IMG/VR virus record: IMGVR_UViG_3300017987_000056
Location: 62,001-126,000 of that record
Origin: a virus
Reading direction: 5' to 3' (one strand)
DNA: 64,000 nt
The position numbers were made by a program, and so were the translations under genes. This document shows, piece by piece, positions 50,720-57,320 of this stretch. The notes under the pieces are model-generated. The model had not been told where the DNA came from. It ran no database searches and worked only from the letters and a program-made list of their open reading frames with translations. Each line of letters opens with the position of its first letter. Position 1 is the stretch's first letter.

Positions 50720-51040
50720 ATGGCAACGCGGAACAAAAAAGACGCAGGTAGCGGCCCCCGCCAGGGTGGTTCCGGGTTGAGCGCAGGTTCGATTCCTGCC
50801 GTTGCCTCCAAGATACACCCGTTCACTCAGGCTTTAATGGACGACCCGATTATGCGGGAGATCGAGAAGCACCTCAGTTCGAAGATCTGCGTGCGAATGT
50901 TCTCGAAAACGTACCGCCCCGAGGAGCAAGAGAAACTGGCCAAGGCCGACCGGATCCTCGCGTTCTATAAGAGCAGGTATCCGGAGAAGTGGGTGCGGTT
51001 CTACGAGCTGGCGGAGAAGCACAAGCGAGGTGAGTGGTGA
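50720..51040 (+). CDS. Hypothetical protein whose 5' end overlaps the tRNA-like element, 106 aa
   Basis: The frame opens at ATG 50720, directly at the predicted transcript start, and runs through the tRNA-like sequence. The better-looking protein part begins near MDDPIMREIEKHL (ATG 50837), so the real start may be there; its ribosome binding site is weak (CAGG). The C-terminus (RILAFYKSRYPEKWVRFYEL) is helical and basic. The function is unknown. The coding status of residues 1-39 is doubtful. Confidence 0.5.
   Translation: MATRNKKDAGSGPRQGGSGLSAGSIPAVASKIHPFTQALMDDPIMREIEKHLSSKICVRMFSKTYRPEEQEKLAKADRILAFYKSRYPEKWVRFYELAEKHKRGEW
50722..50810 (+). tRNA. tRNA-like element with encoded CCA (non-canonical centre)
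   Basis: GGCAACG (50722-50728) pairs perfectly with CGTTGCC (50800-50806), followed by T and an encoded CCA (50808-50810). The T arm is canonical: GCAGG, loop TTCGATT, CCTGC (50783-50799). The 54-nt centre gives no ordinary D and anticodon arms. CGGAAC (50729-50734) can pair with GTTCCG to make one long arm enclosing a GCGG/CCGC hairpin. Length is 89 nt, as for a class II tRNA. It may be a decayed tRNA or a tRNA mimic. No anticodon is assigned. Confidence 0.6.
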
Positions 51041-51522
51041 TCTTGAAGATCAATCTCCACGAGCTGTTCAACGCTTTGGACCATCCAAACGTGAAGAAGC
51101 ACCTCGCTGATCCCAAGATGGTCGAGTTCGTAGAAGCGGTCGCGGGTAGGGGGCTCACGGATTCGTTCGCTGAGCTGATTCTCCAGGTTTATCGTTCCGA
51201 GGACGGTAACCAACGCAAAGTCGAGTTGTGGTCCGAGTACGTTTCGTGCGGGCCGGTAGACTCCGATCATGAACCGCCTCAGACCGATGTCATTACTCTC
51301 GATCATCAAGGGGAAGGTTCCGTAATCAGGAGAGGCTCCGATCTCGTAGCTGTTCTGAAGTTGTGTGCTGGAGAACCTTGCTCCTTTCGTAGCGACGTAG
51401 ATTGCTTCTATCGATGGGGTGAAGCAGAAAGTGAAAAATGGTGTGCTTCTTGTCGTGCTCGGGCAGCTTTGGGATGGAGCAGGCGAGGGGAAAAATCCGA
51501 AACAAAAAAGGAGGGCAAATGA
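51034..51522 (+). CDS. Hypothetical protein with C-terminal Cys cluster, 162 aa
   Basis: GTG codons at 51034 and 51037 are both possible; the second overlaps the previous stop (GTGA) with GAGG upstream. The N-terminal half is helical (INLHELFNALDHPNVKKHL). The C-terminus has cysteines CAGEPCSF, VDCFYRW and KWCASCRARA, likely a zinc site. It ends in a basic tail. It is not recognised. Confidence 0.6.
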   Translation: MVILKINLHELFNALDHPNVKKHLADPKMVEFVEAVAGRGLTDSFAELILQVYRSEDGNQRKVELWSEYVSCGPVDSDHEPPQTDVITLDHQGEGSVIRRGSDLVAVLKLCAGEPCSFRSDVDCFYRWGEAESEKWCASCRARAALGWSRRGEKSETKKEGK

Positions 51523-51704
51523 AGCAGTGTGCAGAGTGTCGGGACGGAGAGCATGACAATCTGACTGACGATGTCCGACTTGTCGTGATACGTGATCCTG
51601 ACACGAAAAAGCTTGTAAAACGGGCGTATCTGTGTAGCGATCATCTCGAATGCTATGCAATGGACGGCTACGAGATTATTGAAAAATCAAAGGAGGGCAA
51701 ATGA
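51519..51704 (+). CDS. Small Cys/His-rich protein, 61 aa
   Basis: GGAGGGCAA sets the ATG at 51519, overlapping the previous stop. Cysteine pairs KQCAECRDGEHD and YLCSDHLECY suggest a single treble-clef-like zinc site. The function is unknown. The next gene uses the same ribosome binding sequence and overlaps by 4 bp. Confidence 0.65.
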   Translation: MKQCAECRDGEHDNLTDDVRLVVIRDPDTKKLVKRAYLCSDHLECYAMDGYEIIEKSKEGK

Positions 51705-52510
51705 GTTCCAATATCTGTACCGGAAAATCGCAGGTGGTCACACTCGACGATCTGCGCAAGTTTCCCGAGCCCGAGCCGCTCGGACCTCGGCACAAGCCGA
51801 TTCACCCCGCGTCCATCGTCGACTCGGTGATCAATGCGATCCACCGGCACGGCTACGAGGTTGCCGACCATCGCTTCGCGGTCAATCCCTCGAAGACGAA
51901 GCTGATCGGTACCTTCGACTTCGAGCCCGACAGCGAGAACGATGAGCGCACCTGGTCGGCGGGGATCATCTCCACCATCGACTCCTCGGTCGCGTGCAAG
52001 CTCTCGGCTGGAGCCCGCGTCTTCGTGTGCGACAACCTGATGTGTACCGGCGACGTGGTCCAGGTCAGGAAGCACACCAAGGGCTTCGACATCGGGCAGG
52101 AGATCTACGAGATGACCGGCAAGGTGATCGATGTCTGCAAAGGCGAGCAGCTCCTCATCGACCGGCAGAACTCCGTCGAGCTGAGCCACGGGGATGCCTG
52201 CTCAGTGCTCGGGAACGCCCTCGTCAACAACCTGCTGCCCGCTGCGACTGTCCGTGAGGCCGGGAAGCTCTGGTTCGACGACGAGTACGAGGATGTCCAT
52301 CCCCGGAGCCTGTGGGGCCTGCACAACGCCTTCACGCGCCAGATACAGACACTCGTCCCGACTCGTCAGCTCCCCGCCTCCGTGGACGTGGGAGCCTTCT
52401 TCCGCAACCAGACGAACGCAGCCCTCGGGGACGCCAACGACCCCTGGAATCTGCACATCCTGGACAGGATCGACGAGAATCGACCGGTCGAGGAAGAAAT
52501 GGAGGAGTAG
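51701..52510 (+). CDS. DUF932-family phage/plasmid-like protein
   Basis: GGAGGGCAA precedes the ATG. The core resembles DUF932: a middle segment GARVFVCDNLMCTGDVVQVR followed by KHTKGFDI, then a helical region and a C-terminal NLHILDRIDEN. At 269 aa it is typical. These proteins are widespread in phages and plasmids, with unknown biochemical function. GC content looks somewhat higher than that of its neighbours, hinting at a different origin. Confidence 0.7.
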   Translation: MSSNICTGKSQVVTLDDLRKFPEPEPLGPRHKPIHPASIVDSVINAIHRHGYEVADHRFAVNPSKTKLIGTFDFEPDSENDERTWSAGIISTIDSSVACKLSAGARVFVCDNLMCTGDVVQVRKHTKGFDIGQEIYEMTGKVIDVCKGEQLLIDRQNSVELSHGDACSVLGNALVNNLLPAATVREAGKLWFDDEYEDVHPRSLWGLHNAFTRQIQTLVPTRQLPASVDVGAFFRNQTNAALGDANDPWNLHILDRIDENRPVEEEMEE

Positions 52511-52511
52511 G

Positions 52512-52925
52512 ATGCCCCCGAAGATCGAAGTTCGCAAGATCGGTCACCGCAACGAAGACGCCGTCAAGAAGGCGGAGCTGATGGGTGCGGTCATGCAGAC
52601 GGGTGGGGACGAGGTCCTGTACGGAGACGTGATCACCGCGACGTGGGCTTTCTTCCTCAACGGCCACTGGAGGCGTGAGATGCCGACCCGGCCCGGCAAG
52701 TACCCCATCGCCAACAACCAGGGAACCCAGGTGGGCTACATCACGCTCATCATGGCCCCCGGTGGCAAGCTCAGAGCCGCCGAGCCCCATCTGAACAACG
52801 GATGGGACGGATGGTTCTGGACGCGCGCACAGCCGCCCTCGATGCCGCTCAGGCCCCCCTCGACGTGGGAGAAGCCGGATCCGAAACGACCGCCCTACTT
52901 GAAAATCGTCCCGGACACGAAGTAA
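52512..52925 (+). CDS. Hypothetical protein, 137 aa
   Basis: GGAGGAGTAGG sets the ATG at 52512. The N-terminal half is basic and helical. The middle TRPGKYPIANNQGTQVGYIT and GWDGWFWTRAQPPS form a compact Trp-rich domain, somewhat like the PxxPGxY module at the end of the 62.8-kb gene. It has the higher GC of the DUF932 gene. The function is unknown. Confidence 0.6.
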   Translation: MPPKIEVRKIGHRNEDAVKKAELMGAVMQTGGDEVLYGDVITATWAFFLNGHWRREMPTRPGKYPIANNQGTQVGYITLIMAPGGKLRAAEPHLNNGWDGWFWTRAQPPSMPLRPPSTWEKPDPKRPPYLKIVPDTK

Positions 52926-52955
52926 TCTTTTCTTTTCAAAAATTTTTGGTATACT
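52926..52955 (+). promoter_or_regulatory. Extended -10 promoter candidate (TTTGGTATACT)
   Basis: TATACT (52950-52955) has an extended TGG directly upstream. A weak -35 (TCTTTT) lies 18 bp away in an AT-rich tract. The next gene starts at 52986. Confidence 0.5.
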
Positions 52956-52985
52956 CAAGCCGTCCTAAAAGATCGGGGGTGCGTT

Positions 52986-53231
52986 ATGGTAAAAACGGTA
53001 TATTCGGTAAAGGACTGCCTAACGAAGGGTGTGATCAGGTTGAAAGGTGTCGTGGATGAGAACGGGATTTTTCGTCAAAAAAATCCTCTCCTCCCCACAA
53101 ATCTTGTACTAGGCTGCGAGGCGTTCTACGCCAAGCAAGAGGCTCTGGAAGCTGCCGAAGTGATCAAGCAAAATCACATTGCTCGCTTGCGTCAGCGGAT
53201 CCGCTTTTTCGAGGAGATTGAGTTCGCATGA
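52986..53231 (+). CDS. Hypothetical protein, 81 aa
   Basis: CGGGGGTG precedes the ATG. A beta-rich N-terminus (VYSVKDCLTKGVIRLKGVVD) leads to a helical C-terminus (KQEALEAAEVIKQNHIARLR). It is coupled to the next small gene by an ATGA overlap. It is not recognised. Confidence 0.65.
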   Translation: MVKTVYSVKDCLTKGVIRLKGVVDENGIFRQKNPLLPTNLVLGCEAFYAKQEALEAAEVIKQNHIARLRQRIRFFEEIEFA

Positions 53232-53407
53232 TAGCTCAAGAACTTGTCCAAGCTCTCGAAGGGAATCTCGATGGGGAGTTGGTAGTCGAAGTCCCGTTGG
53301 AGAAGGGAAAGCTCATGTGCGAGCTGATGGAGATTCGAGTCCGAAAGAGGGAGACCGAGTTTGGTGAGGCCGTGACGACCATCTACTTACGCACGGAAAA
53401 GTCTTGA
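53228..53407 (+). CDS. Small acidic protein, 59 aa
   Basis: The ATG overlaps the previous stop (ATGA) and the TGA overlaps the next ATG (TGATG), so coupling on both sides supports it despite its size. The sequence runs MIAQELVQALEGNLDGELVV, then a KGKLMCELMEIRVRKRE segment, ending YLRTEKS. It fills what would otherwise be an unexplained 175-bp gap. The function is unknown. Confidence 0.65.
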   Translation: MIAQELVQALEGNLDGELVVEVPLEKGKLMCELMEIRVRKRETEFGEAVTTIYLRTEKS

Positions 53408-53709
53408 TGGACCCGGGAGGGGTTCACCGGGGGGATACGGTTCACTACGTCGAGTATCCTAAGTACGAGAGTGATCCTCCGGCCCGGATTACCCATGCCA
53501 AGGTGGAGGCGATCCTCTATCCCGGAACGACCCATGAGAAAGTCGTCATTCACAAGCTCGTCAACGGTGAAGTGGAGAATCGCATGATTCCCCACGAGCT
53601 GTACTTCCTCAGCCGAGCTGAGTGTTTAGGCTGGGCGAGGCTGAACCTGTTCACACGCTTGCGCCAGCTTCAGTCGGAAGCCAGATCCCTCGGTTTAAAT
53701 TTGAAATAA
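53407..53709 (+). CDS. Hypothetical protein, 100 aa
   Basis: The ATG at 53407 sits in a TGATG junction; a TTG one codon upstream is possible. A small beta-rich domain (RGDTVHYVEYPKYESDPPAR) precedes HKLVNGEVENRMIPHELYFL and a helical C-terminus (LFTRLRQLQSEARSL). It is not recognised. Confidence 0.6.
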   Translation: MDPGGVHRGDTVHYVEYPKYESDPPARITHAKVEAILYPGTTHEKVVIHKLVNGEVENRMIPHELYFLSRAECLGWARLNLFTRLRQLQSEARSLGLNLK

Positions 53710-53734
53710 AGATTTAGACGTATTTTAAACCGCT

Positions 53735-53764
53735 TTTCATTTCCGAAAACATACTTGTTATAAT
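53735..53764 (+). promoter_or_regulatory. Promoter with perfect -10 TATAAT
   Basis: TATAAT (53759-53764) has an extended TGT directly upstream (CTTGTTATAAT). A weak -35 TTTCAT lies 18 bp away. It is followed at once by the ribosome binding site CGGAGGA. Confidence 0.65.
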
Positions 53765-53798
53765 AGGGAAGCAATGCAATCGGAGGACAACGGAGCAG

Positions 53799-54011
53799 AT
53801 GTTGGAGTGGACTATTTCAGGATGGGTCATTGCCGGTTTTATCGGGTTTCTCGCAGGTCTTTTAACCGAACGATACATCGGGAAAAAAGAGAAGTTCTAC
53901 CGAGAAGTGGAGCGGGGTTATCGAGAGTTGAAGAAGCTCAAGGAGGAGAATCCAGATGAAGACACGAAGGTAATCATTGCGAAAAGGCTTAGAAATAAAA
54001 AGAAAACTTAA
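53799..54011 (+). CDS. Single-pass membrane protein, 70 aa
   Basis: One N-terminal membrane segment (WVIAGFIGFLAGLLTERYIG) is followed by a cytoplasmic coiled coil (KEKFYREVERGYRELKKLKE) and a lysine-rich tail. CGGAGGACAACGGAGCAG precedes the ATG. The shape fits a small envelope or lysis-regulating protein. The role is unknown. Confidence 0.65.
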   Translation: MLEWTISGWVIAGFIGFLAGLLTERYIGKKEKFYREVERGYRELKKLKEENPDEDTKVIIAKRLRNKKKT

Positions 54012-54068
54012 ACCGAGCTTTTCTGAAAGGTGTCGAAAAACTTGCATTTAGGTCGATCAAAATCTATG

Positions 54069-54097
54069 TTGATCTTCATGTTGGTCTATGCTATATC
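54069..54097 (+). promoter_or_regulatory. Promoter placing the transcript start at an ATG
   Basis: TTGATC (54069-54074), 17 bp, TATATC (54092-54097) with an extended TGC (CTATGCTATATC). Transcription would begin near 54104, the first base of the next ATG, so the mRNA would be leaderless. Confidence 0.65.
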
Positions 54098-54103
54098 TCC
54101 GAG

Positions 54104-54418
54104 ATGTTGCTGATGCGCTTGGGGTTTCACGCGGGATCCCTGCGGAGCTGGGCGCTGGCGATTTTCTTGGCGGCGTTCGTCATCGCGCTTTTTTACTTTG
54201 GCGTTCGCCTGGACGTGAAGCACTATGAGAGCTGCACGTTCGAAGACGGTTGCGGAAATACTTGGGTCATCCGTGGCCGGAGCGCGAGAGCGATCTTTGA
54301 GGCGTGTGCCTCAATCGACTGTTCTCGGTATAGTAAAGAGGAGTATGGGAAAAGTCCCGAGTATTGGATAGTGCAGGCTATCTGTTGCTCGGGAGATTTT
54401 AGGAAAAAATCAAAGTAA
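54104..54418 (+). CDS. Membrane protein with Cys-rich ectodomain, 104 aa
   Basis: An N-terminal membrane helix (SWALAIFLAAFVIALFYFGV) acts as an anchor. The outside part carries six cysteines (YESCTFEDGCGNTW, FEACASIDCSRY, AICCSGD), suggesting disulfides. No ribosome binding site precedes the ATG at 54104, consistent with leaderless translation; ATG 54113 is an alternative. The function is unknown. Confidence 0.6.
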   Translation: MLLMRLGFHAGSLRSWALAIFLAAFVIALFYFGVRLDVKHYESCTFEDGCGNTWVIRGRSARAIFEACASIDCSRYSKEEYGKSPEYWIVQAICCSGDFRKKSK

Positions 54419-54432
54419 CGAAGGAGACCGAC

Positions 54433-55041
54433 ATGACTGAAATTTTGTCGCAGATAAGGGATTTGTATGCGCAGGAAGTGGAGGTGGGGCAACGTGTTCT
54501 TGCAGTGATCGAAGAAGCCATCCGAAAGAAAACGGAGATCACTCAGGAAGTCGTGAACTTGGTGAAAAGCAGTTCCATCGCTTTGCCGATACCTCAACCG
54601 CCAGATCCAAAGAAGTCAGGAAGGCCGAAGAAGAAGAAAGTAAAAACTGACGAGCCTTCGAAACCAAGAAAGGCGAAAAAATCGAAAAAGACACAAAAGA
54701 AATCCGTTGAAAAAACAGCTCAAAAACCCAAGAAAAAGACCGAGAAGAAAGCTTCTTCGAAATCTTCCCGAGTCAAGTCCGCCGATTTGGCGCGGTTTGT
54801 CCAGGAGATTCTGTCTGCTCCCGGGATGAATGAGACCGGTATGAACGTGGAAGAAGTGGCCGAGGCGGCTGCGAAGGCGAAAGTGATTCCGAAGTTGACG
54901 GATGGTTACGTCGGGGCGGTTCGACGGATCCTCAAGAAGTTTTCCTGGGCTTTGAAAGTCGAGGGGGCGAAGGGGCGCAAAGCACTTTGGTATGCGACAC
55001 CGCACGTCGATTCAGTCCCGGCAGGAAAACCGGAAGCTTAA
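54433..55041 (+). CDS. Lysine-rich histone H1-like DNA-binding protein, 202 aa
   Basis: GAAGGAG precedes the ATG. A helical N-terminus (ILSQIRDLYAQEVEVGQRVL) leads to a lysine/serine/proline-rich middle (KKSGRPKKKKVKTDEPSK and PKKKTEKKASSKSS), then a C-terminal winged-helix-like domain (VEEVAEAAAKAKVIPKLTDG). The GRPKKK element is AT-hook-like. Chromatin-like compaction or host nucleoid effects are inferred. The layout mirrors bacterial H1-like proteins. Confidence 0.65.
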   Translation: MTEILSQIRDLYAQEVEVGQRVLAVIEEAIRKKTEITQEVVNLVKSSSIALPIPQPPDPKKSGRPKKKKVKTDEPSKPRKAKKSKKTQKKSVEKTAQKPKKKTEKKASSKSSRVKSADLARFVQEILSAPGMNETGMNVEEVAEAAAKAKVIPKLTDGYVGAVRRILKKFSWALKVEGAKGRKALWYATPHVDSVPAGKPEA

Positions 55042-55055
55042 TTTTAAAGGTTTTT

Positions 55056-55098
55056 AAGAAACCGAATCGTACTCTCTTAGAATAATATTGTAACAATA
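55056..55098 (+). promoter_or_regulatory. Possible promoter and palindromic operator
   Basis: TAGAAT follows ACTCTCT at a spacing like the promoter family but with a poor -35. A perfect 13-bp palindrome, TATTGTAACAATA (55086-55098), lies at the expected transcript start and could bind a repressor. Both calls are weak. Confidence 0.3.
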
Positions 55099-55112
55099 CA
55101 TAGGAGTACGTC

Positions 55113-55295
55113 GTGGAACTTGTGCGCGAAGCCTCGATGGAAATCAAGAAGCTGAAAGATCGGAATCTGGTAATTATAAGGTGCGACTGCGGCAAGCTCC
55201 ATCATTGCCCCGTCACCCAATTCAGGGTGGTCTGCCTCTGTGGGAGAATGGAGACGTTGCAAGAGATTCGAGAACGGGAAAATCAAAAGGAGTGA
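55113..55295 (+). CDS. Small Cys-rich protein, 60 aa
   Basis: The GTG start follows ATAGGAGTACGTC. The cysteine pattern RCDCGKLHHCP and VCLCGRM suggests a zinc ribbon. A helical C-terminus (LQEIRERENQKE) follows. It is coupled closely to the next gene (3 bp). The function is unknown. Confidence 0.6.
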   Translation: MELVREASMEIKKLKDRNLVIIRCDCGKLHHCPVTQFRVVCLCGRMETLQEIRERENQKE

Positions 55296-55298
55296 TCG

Positions 55299-55538
55299 AT
55301 GTATTTGAACAAAGAGTGGGAACCTTTTAAAAAAATTATTCGTAAAAGGGGAGTGGCATCTCAAACCAGATACCTTGCGACATTTGAAAACAAGGTCCTT
55401 ATGCTGGCGTATGGCCTAGCATTCATGATTGCTCAAGTAGACAACGAAATCGAGCAGAAGAAGATCAAAAATCCGATCTTGATTCAAAAGCCGGGGCTCT
55501 TTGTTATTTATACGAGTGCCGTAACTGCTCAATGGTAG
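55299..55538 (+). CDS. Hypothetical protein, 79 aa
   Basis: AAAAGGAGTGATCG precedes the ATG. A basic N-terminus (KIIRKRGVASQTRYLATF), a hydrophobic middle (VLMLAYGLAFMIAQVDNEIE) and a hydrophobic end (GLFVIYTSAVTAQW) are seen; the middle is too short and polar for a sure membrane call. It is not recognised. Confidence 0.6.
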   Translation: MYLNKEWEPFKKIIRKRGVASQTRYLATFENKVLMLAYGLAFMIAQVDNEIEQKKIKNPILIQKPGLFVIYTSAVTAQW

Positions 55539-55636
55539 ACTCTGTCGGGGATTGTTCGGTCTTTTCATCGAACAAGAGAAGCCTCGAAAGACTGATGACC
55601 GCCTACAGAAAAGTTTACAAAAAGCTCGTCGACTAG
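55532..55636 (+). CDS. Possible microprotein, 34 aa
   Basis: The ATG overlaps the previous stop (ATGGTAG). The product is basic at its end (LERLMTAYRKVYKKLVD). There is no clear ribosome binding site, so translation would depend on coupling. It fills the space before the 55649 gene. The call is weak. Confidence 0.3.
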   Translation: MVDSVGDCSVFSSNKRSLERLMTAYRKVYKKLVD

Positions 55637-55648
55637 TATTGTTCCTGG

Positions 55649-55852
55649 ATGGGACGTCCGAGGAAAGCATTCACCAAAAAACAGCTCAAGAAGCTGGCGA
55701 AGCGTTCGCTTGCCGAGCGGATGGAGGTGGACCTTGAGGAAGAGATCTTCGAAGCTCGGGTAAAAGTTACGGGTTGGCTCGAAGATTTTTCTCAAAAAAC
55801 CCGAGAGAATTTTCTTAGAAAAGCTTTTCACGAAAAAATTCCTGCGGATTAA
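55649..55852 (+). CDS. Small basic protein with AT-hook-like start, 67 aa
   Basis: The N-terminus MGRPRKAFTKKQLKKLAKRS contains a GRPRK AT-hook-like core and a basic helix. The rest is helical and mixed in charge (VDLEEEIFEARVKVTGWLED). The ribosome binding site is poor. DNA binding is inferred from the hook. A competing frame from 55552 overlaps but looks non-coding. Confidence 0.5.
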   Translation: MGRPRKAFTKKQLKKLAKRSLAERMEVDLEEEIFEARVKVTGWLEDFSQKTRENFLRKAFHEKIPAD

Positions 55853-55898
55853 AACCTTCAATCTGGTAGAAATACAGTAACAAGAAAGGAGAATAGTC

Positions 55899-56339
55899 AT
55901 GGACGATTTTGCCCCTCCCCCTTCTGGATTGCCTCAAACAGAGAGCAATGTCGAAGCGCCGCCTGCGGGGATCCCGAACATCGGGGCTCCCCCTCCGGGA
56001 GCGCCTACTGAGTCTCCCCCTGGACCGAACGGCCCTCCGGAGGTTCAACCCCCGGAGCCCTCCTCCGAGGTCGTGGCGACCCCGATGCCGGAAACTTCAG
56101 AGGAACCGTCACCGCCTACAGCCCCGAAGAAGAAATCTCGGAAATCGAAATCCAAAGAACAGAGTCTTGATCTTTCGGAACCTCAGATCTGCGAGCGCTG
56201 CGACTTCTGGAAGGTGAACAACCCCCCGAAGGGGTTCTGCCGGAAGGAGCCGCCGAAGGTGATGAACTCCCACGAGAGCCTGTGGCCGATGACCCAACGT
56301 AACGACTGGTGCGGAGCGTATCAAAGGACTGCTAAGTAG
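55899..56339 (+). CDS. Proline-rich protein with C-terminal zinc domain, 146 aa
   Basis: AAAGGAG precedes the ATG. The first 85 residues are Pro/Gly/Glu-rich (PPPSGLPQTE, GAPPPGAPTESPPGPNG), like the SSB-candidate tail. The C-terminal 55 residues form a cysteine domain: ICERCDFWKV, KGFCRKEPP and MTQRNDWCGAY, a recurring phage zinc pattern. The function is unknown. A CCTCGAC/GTCGAGG hairpin follows. Confidence 0.65.
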   Translation: MDDFAPPPSGLPQTESNVEAPPAGIPNIGAPPPGAPTESPPGPNGPPEVQPPEPSSEVVATPMPETSEEPSPPTAPKKKSRKSKSKEQSLDLSEPQICERCDFWKVNNPPKGFCRKEPPKVMNSHESLWPMTQRNDWCGAYQRTAK

Positions 56340-56347
56340 AAGACAGA

Positions 56348-56371
56348 CCTCGACGCCGTTTGAAGTCGAGG
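56348..56371 (+). other. Hairpin (7-bp stem) downstream of the proline-rich gene
   Basis: CCTCGAC (56348-56354) pairs perfectly with GTCGAGG (56365-56371) over a 10-nt loop. No T tract follows, so it may be an RNA-stability or attenuation structure and not a terminator. Confidence 0.4.
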
Positions 56372-56394
56372 CCCTGTTTCGAAAGGAGTTCTCG

Positions 56395-56478
56395 ATGGAA
56401 TACGAGAAGCGGACAAGGCGGAGTGTAGCAAACGGCTGTTGGATGTCAAGAGGTAAAAATGAGCACATTGCTGATTGA
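56395..56478 (+). CDS. Possible microprotein, 27 aa
   Basis: A strong AAAGGAG lies 7 bp before the ATG. The frame encodes a basic peptide (MEYEKRTRRSVANGCW) and overlaps the next gene by 20 bp in another frame. It could be a leader peptide that couples translation of the receiver-like gene. Evidence is the ribosome binding site only. Confidence 0.3.
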   Translation: MEYEKRTRRSVANGCWMSRGKNEHIAD

Positions 56479-56989
56479 CGATGTTCGAGACCTGAAAGTA
56501 GACAGAATTGCTCGAAATTATACAGAAGGACTCGAAGCTCTTCTTGAAGAAGAATGGGAAGTTCTCTACCTCGACTATGATCTTACGAGCTTTTCGTCTT
56601 CTGGCTATGAGCTGACGGGATATGACATACTTGAATGGATCCTGGACAACCCCGAACATGCCCCCGGTCGAGTGGAGGTCGTCACTCAGAACCCGGTAGC
56701 AAAACGGAGAATGGAGGCTCTCGTTTCCCAAATTGAGAAGCTTACAAAAGCCAAATGGGTTCGGTACAAGACCTCGGCCCTCGTCGGCGGAGATTGCGCG
56801 ATTTGTAAGAAACCCATCAAACTTTCTGACCTTACTTTGGATTCATCAGAAACAGATAAAGCGGTTTTTTTGAATCTTCCTCGGCACGGTTATGCGCATC
56901 TCAAACATGCCGGAATAAGTGACTTGTTTGCTAAAGTTATCAAGGACTTAGAAATTGATGTTTCTGAGAAAGCAGATTTTCTAAAATAA
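56459..56989 (+). CDS. Cyclic-phosphate-processing receiver (cREC)-like protein, 176 aa
   Basis: Residues 1-95 fit the cREC pattern: LLIDDVRDLKVDRIARNYTE, VLYLDYDLTSF, GYDILEWILDN and VVTQNPVAKRRMEALV. Such receiver-like domains are predicted to process cyclic phosphates, with conserved Asp and Asn-Pro residues in place of a phosphorelay. A C-terminal extension holds DCAICKKPIKL, half of a zinc site, and a helical end. The start overlaps the possible 27-aa ORF. Function is inferred from family only. Confidence 0.65.
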   Translation: MSTLLIDDVRDLKVDRIARNYTEGLEALLEEEWEVLYLDYDLTSFSSSGYELTGYDILEWILDNPEHAPGRVEVVTQNPVAKRRMEALVSQIEKLTKAKWVRYKTSALVGGDCAICKKPIKLSDLTLDSSETDKAVFLNLPRHGYAHLKHAGISDLFAKVIKDLEIDVSEKADFLK

Positions 56990-56996
56990 ACTTTTC

Positions 56997-57025
56997 TTGA
57001 AGTAGATGGGAATCTCTGCTATATT
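56997..57025 (+). promoter_or_regulatory. Promoter (TTGAAG-17-TATATT)
   Basis: TTGAAG (56997-57002), a 17-bp spacer ending AATCTCTGC, then TATATT (57020-57025). It matches the family consensus TCTCTGCTATAT and drives the 57072 gene, which has AGGAGAAG 5 bp upstream of its start. Confidence 0.7.
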
Positions 57026-57071
57026 TTTAGATGCTCAAAGATGTATATCTGAAAGTATAAAGGAGAAGATG

Positions 57072-57320
57072 ATGGCTGACGGATATTCATTCTGTGAACC
57101 CACGCAGGCAGGCCCTTGCGCTCTCTGGTGTATTCGACCTCTTACCAAGGTCGGGCTCAAACCTGGGGGTGGCGTTGATACGGCAAGTTTGTGCGGACGG
57201 GTTAAAAAATCCTATGGGTGGGATGTCGAGGTGCCCTTGACGAAAGGCCATATCGAGCACAGCGCTTGTCCGAAGTGCGTGAAGATCTGGAAGGAACGCG
57301 GTGGTCGACCCTCCGACTAA
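57072..57320 (+). CDS. Small zinc-binding-type protein, 82 aa
   Basis: GGAG favours the ATG at 57072 over the adjacent one at 57069. Cysteines (YSFCEPTQAGPCALWC, ASLCGRVKK) and a C-terminal H-x(3)-C-x2-C (HSACPKCVKIWKE) resemble a widespread phage microprotein with one zinc site. The stop overlaps the next gene. The function is unknown. Confidence 0.6.
   Translation: MADGYSFCEPTQAGPCALWCIRPLTKVGLKPGGGVDTASLCGRVKKSYGWDVEVPLTKGHIEHSACPKCVKIWKERGGRPSD

Noticed and set aside
53774-53959. Overlapping frame of 61 aa around the small membrane protein gene
   Set aside because: The competing frame at 53799 has a clear membrane helix; both have nearby ribosome sites, but this one gives a basic low-information sequence.
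55552-55737. Frame of 61 aa overlapping the AT-hook-like gene
   Set aside because: It has no ribosome binding site and overlaps two other frames with better context.
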